A stretch of DNA of 20,483 bases from Microcaldota archaeon (GTDB taxonomy: Archaea > Micrarchaeota > Micrarchaeia > Norongarragalinales > UBA97). Shown one piece after another: positions 1 to 7,467 of this stretch. Where the stretch lies: contig JACRGG010000007.1 of NCBI GenBank assembly GCA_016217775.1, positions 1 through 20,483 on the forward strand, given 5' to 3'. The position numbers and the translations under genes were made by a program. The notes beneath the pieces are model-generated. The model was not told the origin of the DNA. It searched no databases and saw nothing but the letters and a program-made list of their open reading frames with translations. The stretch's first letter is position 1; every line of letters begins with the position of its first letter.

Positions 1-281
1 GCGATTATTTGCCACTGCTCGCCTCGAATGGTTGGACGCCACTCGCCGACGAAAAAAGGTTTTCCGATTGTTGCGGTTAAACCGGTTTCTTCCTTGATTT
101 CGCGCAAGAGGGCTTCATCAAACCGCTCGCCTTTCTCCACGCGCCCGCCCACGACGTCGTAAAACCCCGTGTTCGCGCGGTTTCGCTCTTTCGACTCGCG
201 GATAATCAAGACCTTCCCGCCGTGGACTAAAAACGCCTTCATTGCAACAAACTGCTTGCCTACCTTGCTTGATTCGTTCAT
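1..281 (-). CDS. NUDIX hydrolase (partial, C-terminus beyond window edge)
   Basis: Reading the minus strand from the ATG at 281 gives 93 residues before the window ends. They contain a complete NUDIX box, GRVEKGE followed by seven residues and REIKEETGL (about residues 50-72), which matches G-x5-E-x7-R-E-U-x-E-E-x-G-U and binds the catalytic divalent metal. NUDIX enzymes hydrolyse nucleoside diphosphates linked to another group, such as oxidised dNTPs, ADP-ribose or dinucleotides; the substrate cannot be read from this fragment. A second in-frame ATG at 242 would give MKAFLVHGGK, also a common NUDIX beginning. The gene lies 10 bp downstream of the MazG-like gene on the same strand, so the two are probably co-transcribed and may both sanitise nucleotide pools (inference). 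Confidence 0.9.
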   Translation of the reverse strand, partial: MNESSKVGKQFVAMKAFLVHGGKVLIIRESKERNRANTGFYDVVGGRVEKGERFDEALLREIKEETGLTATIGKPFFVGEWRPTIRGEQWQII

Positions 282-291
282 ATGCCACAGC

Positions 292-600
292 TCACTCGAT
301 TATTTTTTCCAAGACTGTTCTTTTTGAAAACCCGCCTTTCTCGCGAAGCTTGCGTGATTTAACCTCGAGCAATTCCTGCTCGTCGAAATCATAAAACTCC
401 CGCAGGGCGTCTAGGGCGTGCATAACGTCGGCGAACTCGTCGGCAACCGGGTTTTCGAGAAACTCTTTAACTTCCTCTAATAATTTTTCCTTAAGAAGCG
501 ATTCAAACTCCTCTTCTGACTTCGCCAATCGAGTTACCGGCGTGCGGCCGTCCTGCTTGATTAAGGTGGGAATGTTGTCGCGCACGAGCTTTGGTTTCAT
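292..600 (-). CDS. MazG-like / phosphoribosyl-ATP pyrophosphohydrolase-like NTP pyrophosphohydrolase
   Basis: A 102-residue all-alpha protein beginning MKPKLVRDNIP. This LVRDxIP opening is typical of the small phosphoribosyl-ATP-pyrophosphohydrolase-like family (COG4997 type), part of the all-alpha NTP pyrophosphatase superfamily with MazG and HisE. The metal-binding pattern is visible as E42, E43 and E46 in LEEVKEF, then E55 and D58 in DEFADVM. Family members hydrolyse NTPs to NMP and pyrophosphate and are thought to remove non-canonical nucleotides; the substrate here is unknown. There is no other his gene in the window, so a role in histidine synthesis is unlikely. It starts at ATG 600 and is followed after 10 bp by the NUDIX gene. 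Confidence 0.85.
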   Translation of the reverse strand: MKPKLVRDNIPTLIKQDGRTPVTRLAKSEEEFESLLKEKLLEEVKEFLENPVADEFADVMHALDALREFYDFDEQELLEVKSRKLREKGGFSKRTVLEKIIE

Positions 601-667
601 AAAATAGGGTTAGAAAAACAATGCTTTTATACTCTCGTTGAGTAGCTTGTTTCAAGAGGTAGTTTTT

Positions 668-1090
668 ATGAGGAAAATGATTTGGCTTAAAGTCGGCGGG
701 AGGCACTTTCACTTGCTTAAGCTAACAGGGGCTTTCTTGATGTTCGCGTTCTTGCTTAAAGTGGCGGAAGCGGCTTACCAGATTTTCGTCACCGTAAACA
801 AGGCGATTTACGCCCAGGCAAGGCCGGATTTGGTGCCGCAATTGTTCGGTTGGTCGATAAACTCCCCCGCGAGTTTTACTGGAGAAGACGTCTTGGGCGT
901 GTTAATGGGGCCGATTGGGAACTTTTTGTTCTGGCTTGGCTTAGTCACCGCGGCTTTAATCATCTACCAATCCGGGAAGATAATCGTGCCGATAGAGGAG
1001 TACGAGCAGAACATCAGCGCGCACCACAAGCTGTTGATTTCAAAAGCGCGAGCGGCGCACGCGAAGCACTTTGGGAAGAAAAAAAGGTAA
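668..1090 (+). CDS. Small two-helix membrane protein, function unknown
   Basis: I do not recognise this 140-residue protein. Two hydrophobic segments are clear, roughly residues 19-42 and 75-100, separated by an approximately 30-residue loop, with a strongly basic C-terminus ending GKKKR that should stay in the cytoplasm. I start it at ATG 668 because GAGGT lies 7 nt upstream; a TTG at 638 would add ten residues (SSLFQEVVF after the start) without a comparable ribosome-binding site. A TATA-like CTTTTATA at 623-630 could be its promoter. It converges on the next gene with only two bases between the stop codons. Confidence 0.7.
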   Translation: MRKMIWLKVGGRHFHLLKLTGAFLMFAFLLKVAEAAYQIFVTVNKAIYAQARPDLVPQLFGWSINSPASFTGEDVLGVLMGPIGNFLFWLGLVTAALIIYQSGKIIVPIEEYEQNISAHHKLLISKARAAHAKHFGKKKR

Positions 1091-1092
1091 AA

Positions 1093-1470
1093 TCAGTTCT
1101 TTGCGCCAAAAAATAACCGCATTGAGTGAAGCGCCCCTTGTTTTCTCACCGAGTCTAAGACAAACTGCTTGTTTTCAAGCCTGTGCTTTTCCAAAACGGC
1201 CGTAATCAATTCGCGCATTATTTTTTCGTGGTCGCCAGCGTGCTTTTCACTCAATTCCCGCGCGCGAGCTTCCCCGAAAAAGTTGTTGAACCCGTTTCTC
1301 AATGCCGCGCCGTCCCCTACGCGGATTATTATGCTTTTGGAAAAATACGCGTGTGGAATCCCGGCGTCTTCCAAAGCCGCCTTTATTTTTGAAAGAGGGT
1401 GAAACTGTGGAATCAGCTTTTTCTTAACCTTATTCGGGTCAAAGCGCAGTTTTTGCGAATTCAAGACCAT
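1093..1470 (-). CDS. Conserved-looking hypothetical protein
   Basis: A soluble protein of about 125 residues, rich in Lys/Arg, with no membrane segment or motif I recognise. It directly follows the LonB-like gene: the TAA of that gene (1486-1488) abuts a possible TTG start at 1485, while the first ATG is at 1470. I use the ATG; neither start has a strong ribosome-binding site. The middle contains a strand-like SIIIRVGDG followed by helical sequence (ARARELSEKHAGDHEKIMRE). Tight coupling to the LonB-like ATPase suggests a shared transcript and perhaps a partner role (inference). It is not the missing Lon protease domain: no Ser-Lys dyad region or Lon-like sequence is present. Confidence 0.65.
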   Translation of the reverse strand: MVLNSQKLRFDPNKVKKKLIPQFHPLSKIKAALEDAGIPHAYFSKSIIIRVGDGAALRNGFNNFFGEARARELSEKHAGDHEKIMRELITAVLEKHRLENKQFVLDSVRKQGALHSMRLFFGAKN

Positions 1471-1485
1471 TCTCAACAAAACCAA

Positions 1486-2943
1486 TTAGCTTATTTCCTT
1501 TCCTTCGCTTTTTCCAACTCGGCCCACGTCGCCTAAGGATGCTTTGTACATCGAGCCGTACTTGTCGCGAAGCTGCTCCTCGAGGTTTCTTGCTTTAAGC
1601 AGCGCTTTCTTAACGTCTTCTTTTTCAATCAAGCCGTTTTCCTTAGCGTAATCCCCGGAGAGGCGCACCACCCCGCCTAATTCGCGCAAGCGCAGTGTTA
1701 GCGCGTCGTCAGCGCCGTCGACTATTTTAGCGCGCGCCTTGGCTATATTGATTATTTCAGAGACTGCCTCGAAACTCGCGTGCGGAATCTTCCCGTCCTT
1801 ACGGATTTCCTGGGCAATGAACTGCGCGAGCTTTCCTCGATTGCGGGCGGAGTCAGGCATATGAGTGTCCAAGAGAACCTCATAGCCGTTGCCGATAATG
1901 CGCGAGCGAAGCGGCGGGAGAATTTGCCCCAGGTCGTTAATGTTGGATGCGGCGATTAGGATGAAATCGCACGGGACGTCCTCGACTTTCACGCTCGCCC
2001 CCGCAGAGTGGGGGTTTCGGCCGACAATAGAATACTTTTTTTCCTGCATTGCCGTCAGCAGATAGCGTTGGATGAAGGTAAGCGAGCTAATCTCGTCAAT
2101 GAATAATACTCCCTCGTGCGACTCGTGGATTGCTCCCGGTACAACGCGCAAGTAAGGCTGGACTCCGATTCCCGCGTGGCCCCCGTACGGGTCGTGGCGC
2201 ACATCCCCAAGCAACTCGGTTTCGCTCGCGCCAGTTGCTACAACGAATGCCTTTCGCTTTAACGGAATGATTACTTTTCTTGGCTTCTTGCGCTTTAGCG
2301 AATCTAATTTCTCCAGCTGTGTTTGCTCGAGAACGCGGATTTTCTCCCCCGCGCGCTCGTAAACGATTATCTCCTCGCCCGAGCCGACCGTGCGAGTCGT
2401 GTGAACGCGCTCCTGCTTGGTTGACTCCTCGAAGTACGGGGCTAGAAGGTCGCCGAAAGGCGAGTAATTGCTGTCGCCGGTGAACTTGTCGGTCCCGCAG
2501 TGCGGGCAAGTCGAAACGCTGGGCTTTGAGAGGACGTTGCAGCTGCGGCACCTAAACCCGAGGCGCTCGGCTACAAACGAGGGGACTGAAGTTGGGGAAA
2601 CCAAGTCGCCTTGGGACTGGGAGAGCATTTTCGTCTCCTTCTCCAAGTCAAGCTTGGTCTTGACTTCGACAATCGGCCGCTCTGGGTACTCGGGGTTGTG
2701 GAGAACGCTTACCTCGCTTGCCGGCTTAGGCAAGTGGTATGAAACGGCTTGGGCAATCAATGACTTCCCTATTCCCGGCGGGCCGACTAGCAGAAGATTG
2801 CGCCTTTGCTTTGCCGCAAACTTGGCGATTTTCACCGCCTCGTCCTGGCCGATTACTTGGTCCAAGGGGTCCTTGGGAATTTGAATTTCATTAGTCGAGT
2901 TGAAGGAAAATTCCTTGTTCGCGAACAAAAACTCGGGTTCCAT
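1486..2943 (-). CDS. LonB-like AAA+ ATPase with zinc ribbon, no protease domain
   Basis: A 485-residue protein closely resembling the ATPase part of archaeal LonB. Numbering from the TTG one codon upstream, Walker A is GPPGIGKS (55-62), followed by the LonB-type stretch NPEYPERPIVEV. Next comes LLGDVRHDPYGG, Walker B GVLFIDEI (279-286), LLTAMQEKKYSIVGR, sensor-1 ILIAASN (329-335), PPLRSRI with the arginine finger, and a sensor-2 helix LTLRLRELGGVVRLSGD. Two differences from typical LonB stand out. Where LonB carries two membrane helices there is a four-cysteine zinc ribbon (C133, C136, C147, C150). The chain also stops just after the AAA+ lid, where the Ser-Lys protease domain should begin. 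It therefore looks like a soluble ATP-driven remodeller rather than a membrane protease (inference). Start ATG is at 2943, with a TTG immediately before it. Confidence 0.88.
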   Translation of the reverse strand: MEPEFLFANKEFSFNSTNEIQIPKDPLDQVIGQDEAVKIAKFAAKQRRNLLLVGPPGIGKSLIAQAVSYHLPKPASEVSVLHNPEYPERPIVEVKTKLDLEKETKMLSQSQGDLVSPTSVPSFVAERLGFRCRSCNVLSKPSVSTCPHCGTDKFTGDSNYSPFGDLLAPYFEESTKQERVHTTRTVGSGEEIIVYERAGEKIRVLEQTQLEKLDSLKRKKPRKVIIPLKRKAFVVATGASETELLGDVRHDPYGGHAGIGVQPYLRVVPGAIHESHEGVLFIDEISSLTFIQRYLLTAMQEKKYSIVGRNPHSAGASVKVEDVPCDFILIAASNINDLGQILPPLRSRIIGNGYEVLLDTHMPDSARNRGKLAQFIAQEIRKDGKIPHASFEAVSEIINIAKARAKIVDGADDALTLRLRELGGVVRLSGDYAKENGLIEKEDVKKALLKARNLEEQLRDKYGSMYKASLGDVGRVGKSEGKEIS

Positions 2944-2984
2944 CAACTAACCAAGTGGGGGAACTGGAATAAAAAAGGTTGGCA

Positions 2985-3143
2985 AACGGGAAAAAACAAA
3001 AAAAATTAGAAAATAACTTGAATAAAGAAAACAAAAAAACATAAAAAAATTAGAAACTAAAAAAAATAAGAAGAAAAAAATAGAAAACAAAAAAAAAAAT
3101 TAAAAAAAAAAAAGAAAAAAACTGGCTGGAATTACTCCGCCAG
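2985..3143 (-). terminator. dnaG terminator: hairpin over the stop codon plus a very long T-rich tract
   Basis: On the minus strand the end of dnaG folds as CTGGC-GGA, loop, TCC-(A)-GCCAG (3122-3143). The dnaG stop codon (3132-3134) lies inside the loop. The hairpin is followed at once by seven T and then about 130 bases made almost entirely of T with scattered A and C. T-rich tracts are the normal archaeal termination signal; this one is unusually long and is joined to a bacterial-style GC hairpin. The same stretch must contain the promoter of the LonB-like gene; a TTTTTTATT near 2970-2979 is a possible TATA element. Confidence 0.7.
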
Positions 3144-4574
3144 CACGATTCCAACGCTTGGCTTTTTAGTCAAGTTGCCTAAGCGGATTCCGGCAATTAA
3201 TTTCGCGCCCTTGCTTTCCGCCAAGTCAATGAGCCTCTGCGTGACGATTCCGTCGAGGGCTATTGCGTGCGGTGCAGTCGTCGAGTTTAGCGTCTCGATT
3301 ACCTCGCGGATTGGGACTTCCCCAATCTTGTTGAACGACGCGTCTAGAATGCGCGCGTGCAAAGTTCCCTCTAATTCCTTCAAGCTGGCCTTGAGCTTGG
3401 CTGAATCTTCGCTTGACACGCTTACACCCGTTGCTTCAACTGGCTTTGGCGCCGTTGGGGCTGAAAGCCCCGCCGATGAAGGAGTTGAAGAAATGGCTGG
3501 CGCGCTAGAGTCCGCGGAATAAGCGGGGCTTGGCGCTCTTGGCGGGAATTCGCGCCTCTGGCCAAACGACGGCCTTGCGCCGCGCTCCTCACCGCGCCTC
3601 TCGTCATTCCTGCGCTCGTCGCGGCGGTACTCCGGCCTTTGGAACTGCGGCCTTCCACCTCGCTCCTCGTTCCTTCGCTCTTCGCCGCGGCGCTCTTCGT
3701 TTTGCGCGCGTTCCTGCTTGTACGCGGACGCCTCGCCGTGCAACGACGTGTTGACGTTTAATGCCTGCTCGATTGGAACTTTACGCCTTAGGCACGCGAT
3801 TATTTCCTTGCGCGTTAATTCCTCGACTTCCTTGCCGTTAGGCGCCCGCGCGACAAAATCAACGTCCCCGGCGTCGACGACTTGGCGCAGGATAATGTCC
3901 CCGCCGCGGTCGCCGTCCAAAAACAGCGTTGCTTCCTTCTCGCGCAATAGCTTCGCTACCGTCTCGCCAACGTTCGCCCCGCCGATTGCAACCACGTTCT
4001 TAATGTCGTTTTTCAGCATATTGATTACGTCAGCGCGGCCTTCCACGAGAATCACTTCGTTTTCGGACGCTACGTCTGGCCCCGCCGCTAGGTTGTCGGT
4101 TCCGTACGAGCCTACTTCCGCAGTCTTGATTTCGCCTCGGATTAACTCGCTTAATTCCTTTGATTCGGGAATGTTCGTCAGCATTGACTTAAGCAGTTCT
4201 CGCGCGCGGCCCAGGACTTGCTTGCGCTTTAAGTTGCGCGTGTCCTCAACGCGCTCGACTAGCAGCTTCGCGTCGCACGGCCCCACTCGGTCTACGACTT
4301 CAAGGGCTGCCGCCAGAATGCTGGTTTCCGCCATATCCAACGAGCTTGGAATGGTTATTGAGCCAAAGCATTTTCCGCTTTTGTTCTCCGTGTCGACTTC
4401 GATTCTGCCAATCTTGCCGTTTTTTTGCAGCTCGCGCAAGTCCAAGTCGTCGCCTAGGAGCCCCTCGGTTTGCCCGAAGATAGCGCCGACTATGTCCGGC
4501 TTTTCAACCAAGCCGCTTACTTCAAATTTTGCCTTGATTAAGTACTTTACTATTCCCACATAACTTTTCGCCAT
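3132..4574 (-). CDS. dnaG: Archaeal DnaG-like TOPRIM primase
   Basis: A 480-residue archaeal-type DnaG, a TOPRIM protein with primase activity that in other archaea is also found with the RNA exosome. The N-terminus (MAKSYVGIVKYLIKAKFEV) is characteristic. The TOPRIM domain runs from about 172 to 245, with catalytic E179 in VEGRADV and the DGD acidic pair D220/D222 in LFLDGDRGGD. Residues 288-342 are an Arg/Glu-rich low-complexity linker with internal repeats, then a Pro/Ser/Ala-rich stretch, then a conserved C-terminal domain (about 390-480, ELEGTLHARILD to GIVLAE). I choose ATG 4574, since GGTGA at 4581-4585 sits 6 nt upstream, whereas ATG 4580 would touch it. A TTTAATAAAAA on the minus strand at 4661-4671 is a possible TATA box. 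Confidence 0.95.
   Translation of the reverse strand: MAKSYVGIVKYLIKAKFEVSGLVEKPDIVGAIFGQTEGLLGDDLDLRELQKNGKIGRIEVDTENKSGKCFGSITIPSSLDMAETSILAAALEVVDRVGPCDAKLLVERVEDTRNLKRKQVLGRARELLKSMLTNIPESKELSELIRGEIKTAEVGSYGTDNLAAGPDVASENEVILVEGRADVINMLKNDIKNVVAIGGANVGETVAKLLREKEATLFLDGDRGGDIILRQVVDAGDVDFVARAPNGKEVEELTRKEIIACLRRKVPIEQALNVNTSLHGEASAYKQERAQNEERRGEERRNEERGGRPQFQRPEYRRDERRNDERRGEERGARPSFGQRREFPPRAPSPAYSADSSAPAISSTPSSAGLSAPTAPKPVEATGVSVSSEDSAKLKASLKELEGTLHARILDASFNKIGEVPIREVIETLNSTTAPHAIALDGIVTQRLIDLAESKGAKLIAGIRLGNLTKKPSVGIVLAE
3552..3698 (-). repeat. Imperfect internal repeat in the DnaG linker
   Basis: Residues 293-341 of DnaG contain two copies of a unit of about 22 residues. One begins ERRGEERRNEERGGRPQF and the other ERRNDERRGEERGARPSF. 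Each is made of Arg/Glu/Asn/Gly followed by an aromatic-containing end. This points to local duplication inside a probably disordered, highly charged linker. It may bind nucleic acid or a partner; no function can be read from it. Confidence 0.75.
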
Positions 4575-4799
4575 ATTCATTCACCATTTAAAAATCCTTG
4601 GCACTTTGTTTTGGCCGACTGCGAAAACTTGGAAAAAGCCGTTCTAGCGCCTTGAAAGGTTTTTTATTAAACTCCGCGAATGCGGGAAAAGCCCTTTGTT
4701 TTGTTTGGAAAAACGCGCTGCTTGTTGTCTGTTCTCTCATTACCAAAGTGCCTTCAGGAAAAGGCGGGTTTGAGACAGTCATCCTAAGCAAGCGTTTTT

Positions 4800-5216
4800 T
4801 TACCCAAAATGGGTTTTTTCCGCTATCAGGTCGTACAAAGAAGGAGAGATTTTAACCAAGTCTCGCTGGGAAATCATTCCAACGACTTTCCCGCTCGACT
4901 TGACTACCAAGCGCTTTACCTTGCTTTTGCCCATTAGAGCCGCCGCGTCGCTGATGTCCGCCTCCGGAGAGGTTGACAAAAGAGAGTTGGAGCAAATTTT
5001 TTCAACGCGGTCTTCAAGAGAGCCTGCCGCAACGCTTTTTCGCACAATGTCGGTTGTCGTGACTATGCCGAAAATCTCGTTGTCCTTGTTTGTTACCAGC
5101 AAGCTTCCCACACCTGATTTTTTCATCGCCTTAGCGGCGCTTATTACCGAGTCGTTGAAACCAATGGTCGCAAGGGACTTGCGCATACAATCCCCCACTT
5201 TGATGCCTGTTTCCAC
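4800..5216 (-). CDS. Two-CBS-domain protein
   Basis: A 138-residue protein made of two consecutive CBS domains, roughly residues 10-62 and 75-132. The repeated pattern is clear: GSLLVTNKDNEIFGIVTTTDIV in the first and VKRLVVKSSGKVVGMISQRDLV in the second. Tandem CBS pairs bind adenine nucleotides or related ligands and often regulate enzymes or transporters; stand-alone pairs are common in archaea and their targets are usually unknown. The start is GTG 5216, supported by GGAGGT at 5226-5231 with a 9-nt spacer. A 5-bp ACCCA/TGGGT hairpin overlaps the stop codon, but no T tract follows on this strand, so it may not terminate transcription. Confidence 0.9.
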   Translation of the reverse strand: METGIKVGDCMRKSLATIGFNDSVISAAKAMKKSGVGSLLVTNKDNEIFGIVTTTDIVRKSVAAGSLEDRVEKICSNSLLSTSPEADISDAAALMGKSKVKRLVVKSSGKVVGMISQRDLVKISPSLYDLIAEKTHFG

Positions 5217-5323
5217 GAAGTTTGAACCTCCAAAGCGCTAACAACGGGTTTTACCATATTTCGCGTAAAAACCAGTTAGTGCCGTTAGATTAAACTTTAA
5301 TGAAAGTATTATGAAAAAGCGCG

Positions 5324-5330
5324 TATAAAA
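5324..5330 (+). promoter_or_regulatory. TATA box for the folC-like gene
   Basis: TATAAAA lies in the 195-bp divergent gap between the CBS gene and the folC-like gene. Transcription would start about 25 nt downstream, leaving a leader of some 60 nt before ATG 5412. GTGAG at 5402-5406 is the likely ribosome-binding site. Confidence 0.5.
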
Positions 5331-5411
5331 AACCCATACAAGCACAAGAAAGACAGTAACGCCAGCAAGCGAAGAAAACAAGGGAAAACAAGTGAAAGAA
5401 CGTGAGTTTAT

Positions 5412-6644
5412 ATGGATTACGGGCAAATGATTGAAGAATTGTACGCTAAACGCCGCTCTGCAATCGGCGGAAAATGGGGGATGGAGAAAATAACGCGGTT
5501 GTGCGAACTCCTCGGCAATCCCCAAGACAGGCTTAAGGCAATAACAATAGCGGGAAGCAAGGGGAAAGGAAGCGTTAGCACGATGGTAGAAAGCGCGTTG
5601 AGGACGGCCGGGTTCAAGACGGGCTTGACCATATCCCCGGACGTTGACGGGTACGCAGAGCGGTTTCAAATAAGCGGAAAGCCAGTTTCCAACGCGAGAA
5701 TACTTGAAGTTTACCAAATCGTGCGGCCGCAAGCCGAGAAAATCAGCGGAATCAGTTTTTTTGAAATAACCATTGCGATGGCGCTCCTATTGTTTGCCGA
5801 AGAGAAAGTCGATTACGCGGTTTTGGAAGTGGGACTCGGCGGGCGACTCGACGCGACTAACGTGTGCACGCCGCTAGTCGCCGCGATTACCAACATTAGC
5901 TTGGAGCACACCGAGAACTTGGGGAACTCGATTGAAAAAATCGCTTGGGAAAAAGCCGGGATAATCAAAAATAGCAAGACAATAACGGTAACTACGTGTG
6001 ATGGCGCCGCCCTTGAAGTGATTAGGAAAAAATGCGCGGATGTTGGAAGCAAGCTGGTCGAAGTCAACGGAAAGTATGAAGGAAGGATTGGAATGCGCGG
6101 GGAATTTCAAAAACGTAATGCCGCGCTGGCTTGCGCCGCGGTAAGCGCGTTGTGCGAGGCGGACGGGATTAAAATAAGCGAGGAGAGCATTGCGCTTGGA
6201 ATCGACAAGGCGTTTATTGGCGGGCGGATGGAGACAATTTCGCAAAACCCGCTGGTCGTGATGGATGGGGCGCATAATCCGGCTGCAATGACGGCCATCG
6301 AGGGCGACGTTAGGAAAATAATTATGGAAAAAAACGTTAGCAAGACGATAATCGTGCTTGCAATAATGGCGGATAAGAATTACGAGGAGATGCTTGCGGC
6401 AATCGCGCCTTTAGCAAACGAAATCGTTGCGACTCAAACGCAGTTCGAGAGGTGCCTAAGCGCGAATGGCCTAGCGAAAGCCGCCGGGAAATACTGCCCG
6501 AAAGTCACGGTAATTGCGGACGCGAAGCAAGCGTTTGAGTACGCGAAGAAAAACGCTGGGGAAAACGGCTTTGTTCTCGTCACCGGCTCGCTATACTTGC
6601 TTGGGGAAGTGCGCGGGAAACGCGACTTGAAAATAGACGGTTGA
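5412..6644 (+). CDS. FolC-type Mur-ligase family enzyme (folylpolyglutamate/dihydrofolate synthase-like)
   Basis: A 410-residue protein of the Mur ligase superfamily, closest in motif order to FolC. Visible features are the P-loop GSKGKGS (48-54), ISPDVDGYAERFQI (the family usually has SPH here; this protein has SPD), VLEVGLGGRLDATN (137-150), and the stretch NISLEHTENLGNSIEKIAWEKAGIIK. The lysine in EKAGIIK is usually important in the family. MDGAHNP (284-290) and a C-terminal LVTGSLYLLGEVR complete the set. FolC adds glutamate to dihydropteroate or folates using ATP. Folate enzymes are patchy in archaea and no other folate gene is in the window, so the acceptor could be a different pterin or carboxylate. 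It is transcribed divergently from the CBS gene. Confidence 0.85.
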   Translation: MDYGQMIEELYAKRRSAIGGKWGMEKITRLCELLGNPQDRLKAITIAGSKGKGSVSTMVESALRTAGFKTGLTISPDVDGYAERFQISGKPVSNARILEVYQIVRPQAEKISGISFFEITIAMALLLFAEEKVDYAVLEVGLGGRLDATNVCTPLVAAITNISLEHTENLGNSIEKIAWEKAGIIKNSKTITVTTCDGAALEVIRKKCADVGSKLVEVNGKYEGRIGMRGEFQKRNAALACAAVSALCEADGIKISEESIALGIDKAFIGGRMETISQNPLVVMDGAHNPAAMTAIEGDVRKIIMEKNVSKTIIVLAIMADKNYEEMLAAIAPLANEIVATQTQFERCLSANGLAKAAGKYCPKVTVIADAKQAFEYAKKNAGENGFVLVTGSLYLLGEVRGKRDLKIDG

Positions 6645-6717
6645 AAATTACCTGCAACAAATAAAGAACAAAAAACAAAAAAAATTAAAAGAAAAACAAA
6701 AAAAGAAAGAAAAACAA
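6645..6717 (-). terminator. T-rich terminator of the polytopic membrane protein gene
   Basis: Immediately downstream of the minus-strand stop at 6718 lie about 65 bases that on that strand are nearly all T with occasional C, G and A. This matches archaeal T-tract termination. There is no convincing GC hairpin. It also separates this gene from the convergent folC-like gene. Confidence 0.6.
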
Positions 6718-7401
6718 TTACGCGCGGGAAGAAAATGGAAGAACGCGGCTTATCTTCACGAACTGCGGGAGCCTGACTCTTGAGAGAGCCGCGTTGGCTG
6801 CAACGTACGAAACCGCGATTCCAGCCGCGAACAGCGCGCGCTCGTAAACCACTACCGGGATTAAACCGACCCAAAACGCGGGCGTGGTGGGAAGCGTATA
6901 GAGCCATACTACGCCCCCGACCGCGTGCGCGGTGAAAGTAGCGCCGAGGCTTTTAGCAAGCAAGTTGTCGGAGAAAAACAATTTGGCTAGAATGGGAATT
7001 GACCAAAACATTGCTGCGAAAAACCACGCTTGGCCCCCGACTGGGTGCGCGATGAACAACGCGATTGCAAGCAATGGAACCGCCACTTCCCACTTTTGCT
7101 TCGAGTTGGAGCCGAAGTACCACGCGGCGAACACTAATGGAAGAACGCGCAGGAGGTTAAGCAAGCTCGCTTCCTTTCCAAGGAAAATAAAATCGGCTAA
7201 TTGGGTTGCAACTATTACGCCGGCGCCTAACGCGCTGCCCAAGAACCCGCCCGCGATTGGGGCGAAGAACTGGAAGAGGGTAAAAAACTGGTTTGGCGCG
7301 CCTAGGAGTTGCGAGAAATTAATTCTCGACGCAATCAAGCCCGCGATTACGAAAAGAACTAGAAAAACTGCTTTTGAAAAATCCTGCTTTAATCCCTTCA
7401 T
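6718..7401 (-). CDS. Polytopic membrane protein, function unknown
   Basis: A 227-residue protein with about six hydrophobic helices (roughly 10-26, 40-70, 84-96, 106-120, 124-140, 152-205 taken as two). Short, conserved-looking motifs occur in the second segment (NQFFTLFQFFAPIAGGFLGSAL) and in TAHAVGGVVWLYTLP. The APIAGGFLG and AHxVGG motifs resemble substrate-binding membrane subunits such as ECF S-components or vitamin/precursor transporters, but I cannot assign a substrate and no energising ATPase gene is next to it. ATG 7401 is preceded by AGGTGG at 7410-7415 (8-nt spacer), which favours it over an in-frame GTG at 7455. Its promoter is probably the AT-rich element at 7470-7484 shared with the divergent SDR gene. 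Confidence 0.8.
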   Translation of the reverse strand: MKGLKQDFSKAVFLVLFVIAGLIASRINFSQLLGAPNQFFTLFQFFAPIAGGFLGSALGAGVIVATQLADFIFLGKEASLLNLLRVLPLVFAAWYFGSNSKQKWEVAVPLLAIALFIAHPVGGQAWFFAAMFWSIPILAKLFFSDNLLAKSLGATFTAHAVGGVVWLYTLPTTPAFWVGLIPVVVYERALFAAGIAVSYVAANAALSRVRLPQFVKISRVLPFSSRA

Positions 7402-7467
7402 AAAAACAACCACCTGCTTTCCCGCATTGCCTAAATTCCTTAAGCAAGCGCCCACAAAGTGTTTTGC

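Noticed and set aside
2468..2884. 138-residue plus-strand frame antisense to the LonB-like gene
   Set aside because: Mirror of a gene with complete AAA+ motifs.
3718..4563. 281-residue plus-strand frame antisense to dnaG
   Set aside because: It is a shadow of the strongly supported dnaG; Ser/Thr/Pro-rich composition is typical of such mirrors.
4588..4791. 67-residue minus-strand frame filling the gap between the CBS gene and dnaG
   Set aside because: It fits the gap neatly, but the protein is Phe/Pro-rich, without a ribosome-binding site or recognisable features, and the likely dnaG TATA box lies inside it.
4598..4855. 85-residue plus-strand frame opposite the same gap
   Set aside because: It overlaps the 3' end of the CBS gene, lacks a ribosome-binding site, and its translation looks like chance sequence. 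The ACCCA/TGGGT hairpin with T's on this strand at 4801-4820 could end a plus-strand RNA, but nothing else supports one.
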